A DNA stretch of 64,000 bases, taken from NCBI GenBank assembly GCA_002104935.1, contig MCGT01000041.1, positions 69,501 through 133,500 of the forward strand, written 5' to 3'. The notes beneath the pieces were generated by a model. It did no database searches. It had not been told where the DNA came from and worked only from the letters and a program-made list of their open reading frames with translations. A program made the position numbers and the translations under genes. Of the stretch, positions 41,869 through 53,329 are shown one piece after another (the first letter of the stretch is position 1; the number at the start of each line of letters is the position of its first letter). The stretch is from Hesseltinella vesiculosa (taxonomy: Eukaryota; Mucoromycota; Mucoromycetes; Mucorales; Cunninghamellaceae).

Positions 41869-42465
41869 TTGCTCTGAAAACAAACAAAAACGAAACAACA
41901 ATGAAAAAAAAAACCCCAAAAACCTTCTCGCATCGATCTCGTCCTTGCGCTCTCCACTATTTTTTTTATCCCCTCTTTTTTTATTACCTTGCACCTTCAT
42001 CGTATAGGACACACCAAACAAAAAATTTCCCCCATCGCTTGCCTTCCAATGATCTTGTCTCTTTTTTTTTTCCTTGTAAATAGTTTTTACCCGTCCCCAT
42101 CCCCTTCACCTCTCTCTCGCTCAACAATGAACCAACCATTCCACCTCCTTGTGCCACTTTTTTTTTTTTTTTTTTTTTTTTGTGAAACTTGTATGATCCC
42201 TTTTTTTTTTTTTTTTTTTCCCTTACCCTTATCTTTTGCAGAACATTACTTGTTGAAGCTAAACTATTCCTTACAGCCTACCCCTCTTGAACAACTGAAA
42301 TCATGACATGAAATAAAGCAAATGACTGGCGGTGATCTAAAAAAGAGACGACGGGGACCGGTGACCAAGATTCTACTCCCATGTCATAAGTTTAATGCAT
42401 CATTGAACGATGACATGTTTCATGCATGAACACCCTTTTTCATGTGACACTACAGATGGAAATGT
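41869..42465. other. Intergenic between convergent DHH1 and RCH1, T-rich
   Basis: The DHH1 3' side contains very long T runs (about 42160-42181 and 42201-42219). No gene is seen. Both neighbours end here, so 3' UTRs probably fill much of it. Confidence 0.45.
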
Positions 42466-44120
42466 TTATTCAGCATTGGTTCGGCGACGCGTGTTAAAAG
42501 TCGGTAGGCTTTCGGCTTCGCTGATCTGTGACACTTGCAAAGTCATGTTGTCTTCATCTTTTCCGTGCTGAATCCATTTTTTCAAAAGGGGGACCTGGAA
42601 GTTACCAATAAACAGCCTCAATTAAAAACAAAAACAAATCAATTAAAATGTCTTGGCCATTGAAACGTAAACATCTTACTGCGAGATATGATACAAAAGC
42701 AATGGTAGAGATAAAACGCCCACCACACCACTGCTTGTGCTAGAGTACAGCACATTGATCAATGGAATCCCCATCGACACCGTCTTGGTTGCACCGCAAT
42801 ACTGGTTAAAAAAAAATGAACGATGAGACGCTGCCCCTGATTTTTTTTTTATCAATTATACCATGATCGCCACCGCATCTTCTCTCGAAAAACGCCACTT
42901 GTCCAACCAAGCAGGCTCTTGCCATCGCTTAAACGGCCAGGGGAGACGCGCAATAAAGAGGCAAAAGGCGCAAGCAAGCAGATAGAGTGATATATCCACA
43001 AACAAAATGGCCACAATGTCGACACCCGATAGGGAATAAAAGGCTCGGGTGGCCACGCCATCGCACACCACAGACCAGACCATGATCAGGAGGGCAATGC
43101 TGTTAATGATGCTGAACTTTAATTTCTGGGCCAACTTTTTCACAATCTCGGGGAAAACAAATCGGATCACTTGACCCACCACCAATGGCACCAACACCGT
43201 CAGGCCTAATTGGAACAAAATGCTTGTGTAATCAGGCTTTCCACGAGCACTCCCCGGAGGAAACATCACACTGTCATCCCCAAATACTACTGGGCTGGTC
43301 AATATATAATATAAAAAAAGGTGTTTCAGTTCATCTTACAGGTCATCAAAGCTGGTGAAATAAAAATGCCCAGGATGTTTCCGAGGGCTGCATTTACAAT
43401 GGCTGTAAAAAAAAAAAAAAAAAAAAAAAAAAGCTGATCCGATTACTTCCTTGATCTGCCATGCATAAGATCTACATTTTTTTTTTCCACGAGGGAATTA
43501 CCGGCGCTGTCATTGCCACCGGCGTTTCTTGTCATCACGGAATTGGAAGACACTGTGGTGCTGGTGGACAAGGCTATGATCCAACCCTGGTAGACCATCT
43601 GGTCAATGTCGGCATGGACTGCAATAAAAAATCGGATCACCCCCCAGGCAAAGAAAGGAAGTACAATGAAGCTGATAAGCTGGACTGTCAGATGCAGACG
43701 CCACCGGACGATGTTCCTGAGCATGACTTTGACATCCAATCCTAAGCCAGACAGCAAGAAAATCACGATCACAGCACCCCATTTCACACTGTATTGCGCC
43801 TGCACAGCACCATGTGTCTTGCCCACAAACGGAAATGCCCAGGCCAGTCCAAACATCAAGCCCAAGCCTAGCAGGAACCAATAGCTGACAAACAATTGCC
43901 AGGCCACCCGGCGTACCCGTTGCCACAGGGTTGGTTTGGTATAGTCTGCGGCTGCGCTCTTTTCACTCGTGGGGTATAGGCTAGCGTCTCGGCTGGCGGC
44001 CTCATGGGGTGATGTTGATTCCTGACTCGATCGCAATGTACTTGCGGGGGTCTCAGACCCCGATATGCGATAGCTCCCTACCGGTACACTTGACAATTCT
44101 ATCTCTTGTGTCTTTGACAT
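42466..44120 (-). CDS. RCH1: SLC10A7/RCH1-type membrane protein
   Basis: Exons 44120..43502, 43402..43340, 43289..42862, 42801..42680 and 42616..42466 join in phase to 460 residues. About 75 Ser-rich cytosolic residues precede ten hydrophobic helices. SGLGLDVKVMLRN, STTVSSNSVMTRNAGGN and AIVNAALGNILGIFISPAL are the hallmarks of the SBF-like SLC10A7/Rch1 branch, and YCGATKTVSMGIPLIN is the second crossing motif. Yeast Rch1 is a plasma-membrane negative regulator of calcium entry, and human SLC10A7 has a related role. The third exon acceptor uses the second of two nearby AGs (GCCCAG); the first would introduce a stop. The tail is acidic and short. Confidence 0.92.
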
Positions 44121-45173
44121 ATAAGGTGAAAGAAAAGAAGAGAAAGAAGAACAAGAAAAAAAAAACCCCCCCTTTTGAATGCTCTGTCCCTCTCGATGAC
44201 CAGGTTTGGACATTAAAATTGGAGATCCGAAGGGAAGCCGTACACTGTATATTTTTTAGTGTACCCGAAAGCCATGTCTTCTGACAATGCTCGCCTGTGC
44301 AAAATCATTCTGGTTATCACCAAACGGACAAGGATGGAAAGTCCTAATTTACAAATCATGCCAAGACATACCAGTAGCAAGAGTCCATCACACCAATGTT
44401 GCCAAGGCGACATTGACTCACCTAATTGCGCACAGGTTGCATGATCCTCGGAATCCACGACCGGGAAAAAATAACACCGAACCTGAAAGATACCACCACC
44501 ACCTGATTTCAATTTGACTTGACATCGATTCACCTGGCGTGCCCGCTCTTTTTTAAACTTTCCACCGTGGCTTGGAAGGATGATAAATAAGCGTCTGCCT
44601 GATCTCAGCTGTGCCATTGCAGTGCACATTTCATTTAAAAATGAGGGTGCTGTCTTAAAGTGCCAGCCATTCAGTGGTAAACTCACTCAGAGCCGTGTAG
44701 GCTGAGGAGGGCCAACGCTACTTTCTCACTACCCTGTCTGAATTTGAAAAGAGCAGGAGAGCAGGCTGGGTAGGAAGAGATCAGCTAGCCAGGGCACGGG
44801 TCAGCTGGAGCTTGAAGAAAATGATGCAGATCGGCGTGTTTTGTAGGGATCACAAGGATGAGGCTGTCGTTTTTTGAAATCACTTTGCTCAACATTTTTG
44901 CAGCGAAAAAGGAGGCCATTTATTGTACACACAGGCGGGTGTTTATCCTCCATTTGAAGGGTAAATTTTAAAAAAAAATAATAATAAAAGCAATTCCCAG
45001 CGTTTATTGACGACATACGGCTTCTTTATCATTGCCATGGCCAGTAAAAAAAAAAAAAAGTTTACAACATGAGAAAGATCAACTAAAATGTACACATCAT
45101 CGCAGAAGGGTAGTTGTGTTTTCCATGACACAACGCGGGTAACCTTGTAAAATGACTGGGCTCTAATTGGTGG
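44121..45173. other. Intergenic, no recognisable gene
   Basis: About 1 kb between RCH1 (starting here, minus strand) and the OPY2 3' end. One long minus-strand open stretch (44213..44686) starts from MSLPLNGWHF but has no family similarity I recognise and a composition close to chance. A short poly-A run lies near 45045. Confidence 0.4.
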
Positions 45174-46553
45174 TTAAGAAGGCGGCTGTGGGAGCTGTGA
45201 GACGTTGGGCAAATCATTGTCAATGACGCTATGCCGATCATGAAAGGGATCCGAGGTCAGCGGTGAGGTGGCGTCTGACTTATTTAATGTAGCGCTGGAA
45301 CCAACAGTACTTGATTCAGGCGTTAGATCCATGCTCTTTTTCGAAGGCAGGGCTGTCAGGGACATGTGCTTGGCTTCGACACTGTCCTGGGCGACATCGA
45401 GAGTGGTAAGAGGTATGGCGGTGATGGTTGCATCGAGATCAGAAGACGGTTCTCGCTGATGTGTCCTTGATGGCAAGGTGTTGGAGCGCGACAGACCAGA
45501 ACGATTGGACCGGACTGAATTGTCCCTGGTCAGGATGGTGCGTACCGAGCCGCTACGACGCAGGGCATTGGAAGGCTCGGCATCGGATTGTCGGATGGTA
45601 TTCACTCGCATGATCTGAGGTCGTACACGAGTCACTTGGAAAGCCTGGGCAGAGCGCTGAGCTTGTTGGATCTGGCCAACCTGAGTCATGACGGCCGAGC
45701 CGCGCTGACTTGTGCCGCTGACGCTACTGTGATCATCGTCATCATCATCCACTTCGAGCTTGGATTCTCGGACATCGAGCACCTTGGATTGGTGAGCGTC
45801 TTGAACTTTGGACTGGCGTTCGTGGAGTGGTGGCGGAGCCAAGTGCTGTTGTTGGGGCATGTCTTGATAAGGTGTGACTTGTTCGCTGAGTGACGATGGC
45901 TGATACGACATACGATAGCCTGGTATACCAGATACCATTTCTTGGACTTGATTTTTCGAGATGGCGGACCCTGCATGCACCGATGGTATAAACGAATTGC
46001 CCTGCATAAAAATAAAAATCAACAAATCGAAGCTTGCATGTTCGCTTCGTTTTCCTCTTACAGATTTGTTGGATCGAGCCATAAAGTTAGGGAGATGCCG
46101 CTTCTTTCGTCTTTGGTATCGGAATAAGAATACAATGACAATGGCCAAGACTACAGCACCGCCCACAAGGCCACCGACGATGCCACCAATAAGTGAGCTA
46201 TCGGCGTCTCCGTTGCTGGTGGTGGGGCTACTTGCACCGGGTAAGCCCAAGACGCTGTTGCTGACACACGACGACGAGGGGCAAACGCCACAGTTTCGCA
46301 TGGTCCCAAGCACACATGTTGTTCCTGTTGAGCATGCAGGTTGACAAATGGCCACACAGTTACTCGGTGTACAGTTAGCGTCTAGTTGAAACAAAAAAAA
46401 AAGGATAAGCCTATAGGCATCAAAGTTACTTTTCGTGGGCTTGCCTGTGCCTGTCGAGCTAGCGCTGGGGATACCGCTCGATGTTGTGCTGTTGGATGAT
46501 TGGGCGTAGACTATGGCAGACCATAATGAGAGACACAAAACACGGTAGTGCAT
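45174..46553 (-). CDS. OPY2: Opy2-type plasma-membrane anchor
   Basis: Exons 46553..46430, 46381..46062 and 46001..45174 join in phase to 423 residues. A signal peptide (MHYRVLCLSLWSAIVYAQ) is followed by a Ser/Thr-rich stretch and one compact Cys-rich module (NCTPSNCVAICQPACSTGTT, then CGVCPSSSC) matching the extracellular Opy2 domain. One membrane span (GGIVGGLVGGAVVLAIVIVF) ends in RYQRRKKRH. The ~270-residue cytosolic tail has an acidic DDDDD patch and many Ser/Thr. In yeast Opy2 docks Ste50-Ste11 at the membrane for the HOG osmostress and filamentation pathways. The Cys spacing supports the family; the tail is not conserved. Confidence 0.8.
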   Translation of the reverse strand: MHYRVLCLSLWSAIVYAQSSNSTTSSGIPSASSTGTGKPTKSNFDAYRLILFFLFQLDANCTPSNCVAICQPACSTGTTCVLGTMRNCGVCPSSSCVSNSVLGLPGASSPTTSNGDADSSLIGGIVGGLVGGAVVLAIVIVFLFRYQRRKKRHLPNFMARSNKSVRGKRSEHASFDLLIFIFMQGNSFIPSVHAGSAISKNQVQEMVSGIPGYRMSYQPSSLSEQVTPYQDMPQQQHLAPPPLHERQSKVQDAHQSKVLDVRESKLEVDDDDDDHSSVSGTSQRGSAVMTQVGQIQQAQRSAQAFQVTRVRPQIMRVNTIRQSDAEPSNALRRSGSVRTILTRDNSVRSNRSGLSRSNTLPSRTHQREPSSDLDATITAIPLTTLDVAQDSVEAKHMSLTALPSKKSMDLTPESSTVGSSATLNKSDATSPLTSDPFHDRHSVIDNDLPNVSQLPQPPS

Positions 46554-47868
46554 CACGTCCAATCTAATCAAGATGTATTCAAAAAGGAAGGGAAGGCGAT
46601 ATTAAAAACTATGAAGGGAGGATCGAATAAAGAAAGTAAAAAGAGAATAAAAAAAAATATAAAAAAAAGTCTAGAACCAAAAAGGAACAGCGGGATTTGG
46701 ATAGCACAAAATTCCAACTTGATGTCACACAAATGCCAATTGCACTGGGCAAGACAAGGTAATCACCATTTTCATGTTACATCGTCATGGCAGAAATGGC
46801 AATCTTCCATTCCAAGAAAAAGGGTTTCATCTCGATTCATCAATGTTCAGAAGGGAAAGGCATCCAATCCATTTTGCAAAAAAGCAGGTTGTCAGGATTG
46901 ACTACAATGAAATAAAAAAGGAGGGGGGAAGAGTCACGTTGGTGTGTGGGGAAGACTGAGCTTGAGAGGGATTAGTGTTAGCCCCTATGAAGTCCCGGAA
47001 ACGGTTGCAAAAGGAGATCAAGTATCGCAGCTGCTTGTTTTCAGTGTTCATATATAGGAGTGCCATCTTGTCTCAACATTGCCCAAGCATGTATGCCACA
47101 GAGATCAACTCTCAGGCAAGAACGGGATTTGAAATCGATGGCTGTTCGATCTGGCTGACATTCACCAGGTTCATTTGCTTGGAGCGACGCTCAATATCCA
47201 CCTTTTTTTCCTGATAAAAATCATCAAAAGTTTGAACCGACTGACACCAAATTTTGCATATGAGTAGAGTGATGAATATTAGCGCGGAGACCGGGAAGAA
47301 ACGAGATTGCTTTTAATACACTTAATTTTGTTCATTTTGAAAAGAGAGCAGAGGTTTAATTGACGGTCAGACCGACAATTGCCTGGGCACGACGCTTTTT
47401 CATCAGGACGGAAGTTCAAGATGAAAAGGACGTGAAAAAGTGGGAACGGGAAAATGATGGGAAGCAGAAAAGACGTGAAAGTATTATGCGGCGGGAAACT
47501 TGAACGAGGCTTATTGGTTTTGTCTCCCTTGTCATTCTATCCTCACTCAGCAGCCTTCACGATCTCAAACTGCATACAGCACTTTTGACTGGCTTACTGG
47601 CTCTGTCGACGCTGACTGGAATATTCTTGCCCACTAAAAACATCCTGGAAATCCAATATTAGTCTTCTTCATTGTTGGCAAAAAAAAAAAAAAAAAAATG
47701 AGCTAGAGAGTGGCATCAGTTCAAAAAAAAAGATCTTGGTCGTCAACAAACCAGGGCCATCGGCCATTGAAAAAAGTGGCTATTTTTTTTGTTTCCATCT
47801 CTTCTGCTTTTTTTATTTTTTGAGCTTCTCTTTCTTGTCACCTCTGCTGTATTTTTAATTATTTTGCT
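46554..47868. other. Intergenic, no gene seen
   Basis: About 1.3 kb separating divergent OPY2 and the CS/Sel1 gene. It carries A runs near 47682-47699 and no spliceable coding signal. Both promoters must lie here. Confidence 0.45.
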
Positions 47869-49834
47869 ATGGCCGATTCCGATGAACAACTTCAAGTGAA
47901 CACGTACATTTGGAGCCAAAGCAATGACCAAGTCACCATTTCATTCTTGGTGCCAGAATCTGCAAGACCAAGAGATCTCGATATCAAGATTGAATCCCAA
48001 TACGTCAAGGCAGGGCTGAAGGATCGAGAGCCTGTGTTCAAGGTAAACAAGCGGCAGGATGGAGCCCAATGGGGGTCTTTTGAGATATGAATAGTAGAAA
48101 TGCCAGCGAGAAGTGGGTGGGGAGAAGCGAACCAGGCTGACGCTCATGGTTTATTATGACTCTTACTTTTTTTACAGGCGAAATTGTTTGCACCTATTAA
48201 CCATTTTGATTCCATGTGGCAATTGGAAAAAAATTCGGCTTCTCCTTTTTCGTCATTGACTGCTTCGCCGTCGCTATCCATTGCCTCGTCGTATGCATTC
48301 ATGTCACCTAGTCACTCGCCCAACTCGTCCATGATTTTGCCGGCCCCTGTCCTGGACTCCGGCTCCCTGGACGCTTCTTCGTCTGCGCAAATGGCCGATC
48401 TTTTACTACAAACCGCAGCCCTGGGAACGAACCAATACAGTGAATCCACCACGCCTCCTTCATCCTCGGATGTGCCCGATGAAATGCTGTCGTCTCCATC
48501 GTCTCCCGTCATGGTCATGTCTCCCACGTCCTCGGTGGCTGTCACACCACCTCAGCTGCCTTCTGGCTCGTCCAGCCATCACCAACACTCACACCATCAA
48601 CCCTCTACAAAGTATCGTATCCTGACCATCCATTTAGAAAAGGTCGAAGACGGGCTTGAGTGGGCTATCCCAGTGGCCTCTGGCTGGAAGTCTGAAATGG
48701 AATTGGACATGACCAGTGCCTACCACCTGGCAAGCTGGCATGAATCTCGCATGGGAAATTTCCAGGTAGTCATCATGTGCACGACCTTGACTTTCAACAC
48801 TTGATTCTCACCTTTTATTTTTATTGAATGGTCAGCGAGCCCTGGATTACTATTTGCATGCCGCAGAACGGGGCCATACAGCGTCCATGATCAAGGTAGC
48901 AGCTCTGTATGAGGTAAGCGATAGAGACGAGTTGCTGACGCATGGCTCACGATTGGATAACGTCTAGGCTGACGAGGAAATTGCCCCCAATGCCACAAAG
49001 TACGTGGAGAAAGACTCCAAAAAAGCATTTGAATGGTACAAGCGCGCAGCCGATCTTCCCATGCCTGCCATGCAAGGCTCTGGCCCTGACGCTCTTGCCT
49101 GCTATGTAGTGGGCACATTGTATGGCTCAGGGTCGCCTGAAGCCGGGGTCGAAAAGAATTACGAACAAGCCTTGCATTACTACAACCGCTGCATGCTGAT
49201 TACCGCGCCTTATATTGACTTCAACTTTGGATTGTTGGATCAAGAACATATTCCCAAGTCCCAGCTTCGCAACCATGCTCCTCAAACCCGAAACGAACGA
49301 TACTTCAGCAGCTCAGCCTTCCAAACCGGCCTGGTGTATTTGTATGGATCCAAGGCCGAAGGGGAAACAGTGGCGTCTGTCACTGACGTTGATGTCAATG
49401 CCCCTCTTGCCATCCGGTACTGGCGAGAAGCAGCTGTGCTAGGTCATGCGCAGTCTTGTTTCAACATCGGCATCGTGCTGGCCAACGGCCTTGGCGTCGA
49501 CCAGGACCTCTGGAATGCTGGCAAATGGTTTGGACGTGCTATCAAGCTAGACAACACACAACGCTTGACACCTCCTGAGGGCGTGCCTGTGATTTCCGAC
49601 TGGGATGCCTCGCGCTCCGACCAAATCGACACGTTGACCTCCAACTCACCATTGTCCGAAGCTGATCGCACCAATAACAAAAAAAAGCAACGCAGAAAGA
49701 AACGCCGAAGCAAGAAGCAGAACAAGGACGATGACCTGCTCGTCTGGGCGATGATCTTGGGCTCTGTCACGGCTGTGGCTGGCGTTGCATGGTACTGGTA
49801 CCATAGAACAAGTGCCACGAAATCTAGCACGTAA
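47869..49834 (+). CDS. CS-domain plus Sel1-repeat tail-anchored protein
   Basis: Exons 47869..48042, 48178..48765, 48836..48913 and 48968..49834 join in phase to 568 residues. Residues about 8-58 and 205-245 form a split CS/p23-like beta-sandwich (NTYIWSQSNDQVTISFLVP early; YRILTIHLEKVEDGLEWAIP late) interrupted by a ~135-residue Ser/Pro-rich insert. Sel1-like repeats follow (ALDYYLHAAERGHTASM, then AFEWYKRAADLP, YWREAAVLGHAQSCFNIG and ANGLGVDQD). A very basic KKKQRRKKRRSKKQNK patch stands before a single C-terminal helix (LVWAMILGSVTAVAGVAWYW) and nine residues, a classical tail anchor. A co-chaperone or adaptor at ER or mitochondrial membranes is inferred. I know no named orthologue. Confidence 0.8.
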
Positions 49835-50287
49835 TACCATCCTCTTTTATTTCATGCGTCGCTGAAGAACCAATAGGCAGTCGATTGCATTTAAAATGGT
49901 CGTTTGTTACCAGAGAACACACACATTAAACACATTAAAAAAAGACGGGCTGTGAGTTCCGGAGGCGTAGCTGCGCAGTCGTTCATTCATGCACTCCCTT
50001 CTTCCATCTGTGACTTCCTCGGCTTCTCTTGTCGCATTCCCGCGAATGTCTCTGTAACAAAAGCCGAGTTGCTGTGGTCAATAGAACTATCTTGCACAAC
50101 CCTCGATTGTTCTCCGACAACCAAAATCGGTATATTGCCCCATTCGTGTAACAACATCTAGGCCAAGGTTAAAAAGTGTGGCTGTATCCCAAATTTAAAC
50201 CTTTTATTTCATTCCCATCTTTTTCATTTGCTTCTCTTGCTTGTTTTTTTTTTTTTTCTTTCTTTCACCAACGTAGGGCTAATAAAA
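49835..50287. other. Intergenic, no gene seen
   Basis: About 450 bp between the CS/Sel1 gene and the first kelch gene. A T14 run lies near 50246-50259, shortly upstream of the kelch start. Nothing else is recognisable. Confidence 0.4.
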
Positions 50288-52629
50288 ATGCGGCAACTGC
50301 TGACAACCGTTTTTGCTGTTCTAGCTGCCATTTCCTATGCAGCTGCTGATTCCATGACACCCCGCCTGCTGCAACGTAATGCTATTGCCTTTTTGCCCGG
50401 ATCACTGATTTTTTATTTCTTGAAGGATGCCACCTGATAAACCAAAAGCAACGCATCGTCTGCTATGGCGGCTCGACCGGTTCATCCGACGTTTGGAACC
50501 ATTTTAATCCTACAAGCGACTTTTTCCAATTGAACGTAACTGCTCCCCTGACACCAAACCAAGCCCTCTCTTCTTGGTCGCCCATGCCAGCTTCCCCTGA
50601 TTTTGCTTTGGAAGCAAGAGCCGAATTTGGCATGGAGTAATACAATTGTGCCACCTTGGAATTTGTGTCTTTCTTCTAACTCTATCTTCTTGCCAGAGTC
50701 GTCAATGACACCCGTATCGTCATCGTCTGTAAGCACTCAACTTGGTTGCTAGAAACAAAAAATTAAACTTGAATAATGATTTTTTAGCTGGTGCTGGTCC
50801 ATCGCCTGCTTACACGCAATCTGGCCTTGTGAATGTCACCGTGTATTATGACACAATCGCCAACCAATGGGGTCACTACGGCCAATCTGCATTCCCCCTG
50901 AACTTCTCCTATGCCAATGGCACGGACGTTATGGAAACCTTCTCCAACGTCTTTACTCAACTGTACGGCCAGATCGTTCTACCTGAGAGTTGCTCATTTT
51001 TATGTCTTTTTCCATAGGCAAGGCGTCGGTGCTAACGTTCTTAACATGAATGGGTCCAATACAATCACATACCCTATCATCGTCAATGGTGGGATGAGGT
51101 AACTCAGACGTGATCATTCGTCGTGTCACTTGAGATGAACCCGCTGTCTTTATTCGCTCCCAGATTGGACAACGCCTCCTTCCTCACTACTGCTGTCACG
51201 TCCAATTATAATGGCATCCAACCCATGGTAAAGCGAACAATAGAAAAAGGCCGCTGTTTGAAATGGCATATTAACTGAGCCAATCTCTGTTAAAGGACCC
51301 TCAATGGAACACCATCAATGTTTGGGGTATTCTCAACAACAGCACAATGACACGCCTCAGCTTCTGACCTTTTTCCTTCATAGGTGCCGACAGCCCTTTC
51401 GGTGGTTTTGGTCGCACTTTCCGTGAGGTAACCTTCCTGCGAGTTCATTTTCAAATTTGCTCATTCCTTCGTGTTCCTACCTTTTTTTTTTTTACATCGA
51501 ATAGGAAGCCATCCGTTCCGAAAACGATCGCATCTTCTTCTTTGGCGGACTTCAATTCAACCCCACCGACGCTTACAACAATTATGATAATTCATCTAAA
51601 GCCATCAGATTCGCCGATGTTTTCTTCCTTGATGTCGCGTCTGGTTACTTTAATGACTCGTGGTTAGGGTTGTCGGAAGTGATCCCTAATAACCGTTATT
51701 GGCACACTGTCACTTTGAGTAAGGCTTTCGAGCACTCTAGGCATGCCGCTCATATTTTTTTTTGTAGTCCCTGGTAAAAACGAAATCATCATGTATGGCG
51801 GGACCTGGGGAGGCGTAGGTAAGACGATTGACAGGAAAAAAGTAAGCTACTCGCTCTAACATGTTTCTTTTGACCATGACACAGCTTGCAACGACTATGC
51901 CTACACGTTTGACACCAACTTGATGAAATGGAAGGCCATCGTTTTCCCCCAACTCAACGACAACAGCTGCAGTGCCCCCAACGCGAACTGCGGTGGTCCC
52001 CGCTTTGGCCATTCAGGTACGATATATCAAGCAACAAATCACGACATAACATTCGTGTCCTGATCCTTTTTTTTTTTTTTTGTCCACATAGCTATCCTTG
52101 TCAAAGATGTATTGTATATTATGTTTGGTGCTGACGGCAGCAGGAGTTTGCAAAACAATGTGGTCATGTTGAATATCACAAGTATGATGTGGCTCGGAGC
52201 TGATGCTAACAGCACATATTCCGCGCAAGCTGCAAATGGGAACGGCACATCCAGTGATACTTCATCGACAGGTTTGTCTGGGGGCAAGATTGCTGGCGTC
52301 GTTGTTGGTGTGGTCGCAGGGGTAAGAATGAAACATCAAGAGGTCACACTCACTCAGCTTGTTTTTGTCGTCTTTTCTTTTTTGTGCAGGTTGCTCTGCT
52401 GGGTGCTGCCGCTTTCTTCTTTCTCCGTAGAAACCGCAGAGAAGAAGTGCCTGAAGCCCCTGCTATGTTCAACACCAATAATGCTCCCGGTATGAACGAC
52501 AACATGAGCATTCCCTCACCTCTGTCCAGCCCTACTATGACTAACAACTTCACTGTCCAATCTCAAGCTGCTGACGGCACAATTCAGCAATCCCACGTCG
52601 TCGTCAAGCCTTTTTCTTCGTCGGGATAG
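50288..52629 (+). CDS. Secreted-kelch single-pass membrane protein, paralogue A
   Basis: Thirteen exons (50288..50375, 50426..50636, 50697..50728, 50788..50962, 51018..51098, 51164..51227, 51296..51326, 51384..51427, 51505..51718, 51768..51818, 51885..52016, 52092..52321, 52390..52629) join in phase to 530 residues. A signal peptide (MRQLLTTVFAVLAAISYAAA) precedes a kelch/galactose-oxidase-like propeller with blades ending IVCYGGSTG, RIFFFGGLQ, EIIMYGGTWGG and LYIMFGADG. N-glycosylation sequons are frequent. A membrane helix (IAGVVVGVVAG..LLGAAAFFF) is followed by basic RRNRREEVPEAPAMF and a short tail ending VVVKPFSSSG. A surface adhesin or sensor is inferred. It pairs tail to tail with paralogue B at 53330..55412. 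Confidence 0.88.
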
Positions 52630-53329
52630 TCAGAACTTTTCTCTTTTTCTGTAATAAAATGTCACATTTTCCTATAGTTACATCTCTGCAGTTATTTACA
52701 TTGTTGCATAGTTGGATGGGTGGGTCAACTTTTTCATTTGCAAGATAGCCGAAAGGGCGATTAGCAGCTTCATTGTCCTTCACCGATGAACCGATCCTCC
52801 AGCACAAAAAGGGTACTTGTGCCTAATCTGCGGTCGGATGGGCTTCGTCAGGAATGAGCGAGACCGAGAAAGCAGTTTTTTAATTCTAATGTCAGATCAT
52901 GGGAAGAGAGAGAGGCTGAAAAGGACGTTGAGAAATTTGAAGGGGCAAAGAATAAAAAATTGGATCGCCGTGTTCAATTGCCGCTCAGCCCCTCCCCGGC
53001 CGGTGCACACATGTGGTGGTAATGGCAGCTGGTCATTTACAGTACAAACCGTTTTATGTCCTGCCAGTTTCACTGCCGCCGCCCCCCCCCCCCGTCAGCT
53101 TTGACAAAAGTTGCTCAAAAACGCCGTTCACTTGGAATGGCACCTTTTCGGAGACTGCTGCTTGAATTGCACAAGAAAGTCATGCTTGTCCACAAGATTT
53201 ACTTTTGCATGCACCTGAAAATAATTTGGCGGTTAGCATGATTTGATTTGCCTGCTTAAAAGATTTATTCAAGGCTCAAATGATGGTGGAAATCTGGTGA
53301 TAAAAATATAGGGATGTGTGGGTGCGGAT
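52630..53329. other. Convergent 3' regions of the two kelch genes
   Basis: A 700-bp interval between two tail-to-tail stops. It contains a C10 run near 53084 and no gene. Despite the paralogy of the flanking genes I see no obvious inverted repeat between the two 3' flanks. Confidence 0.4.
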
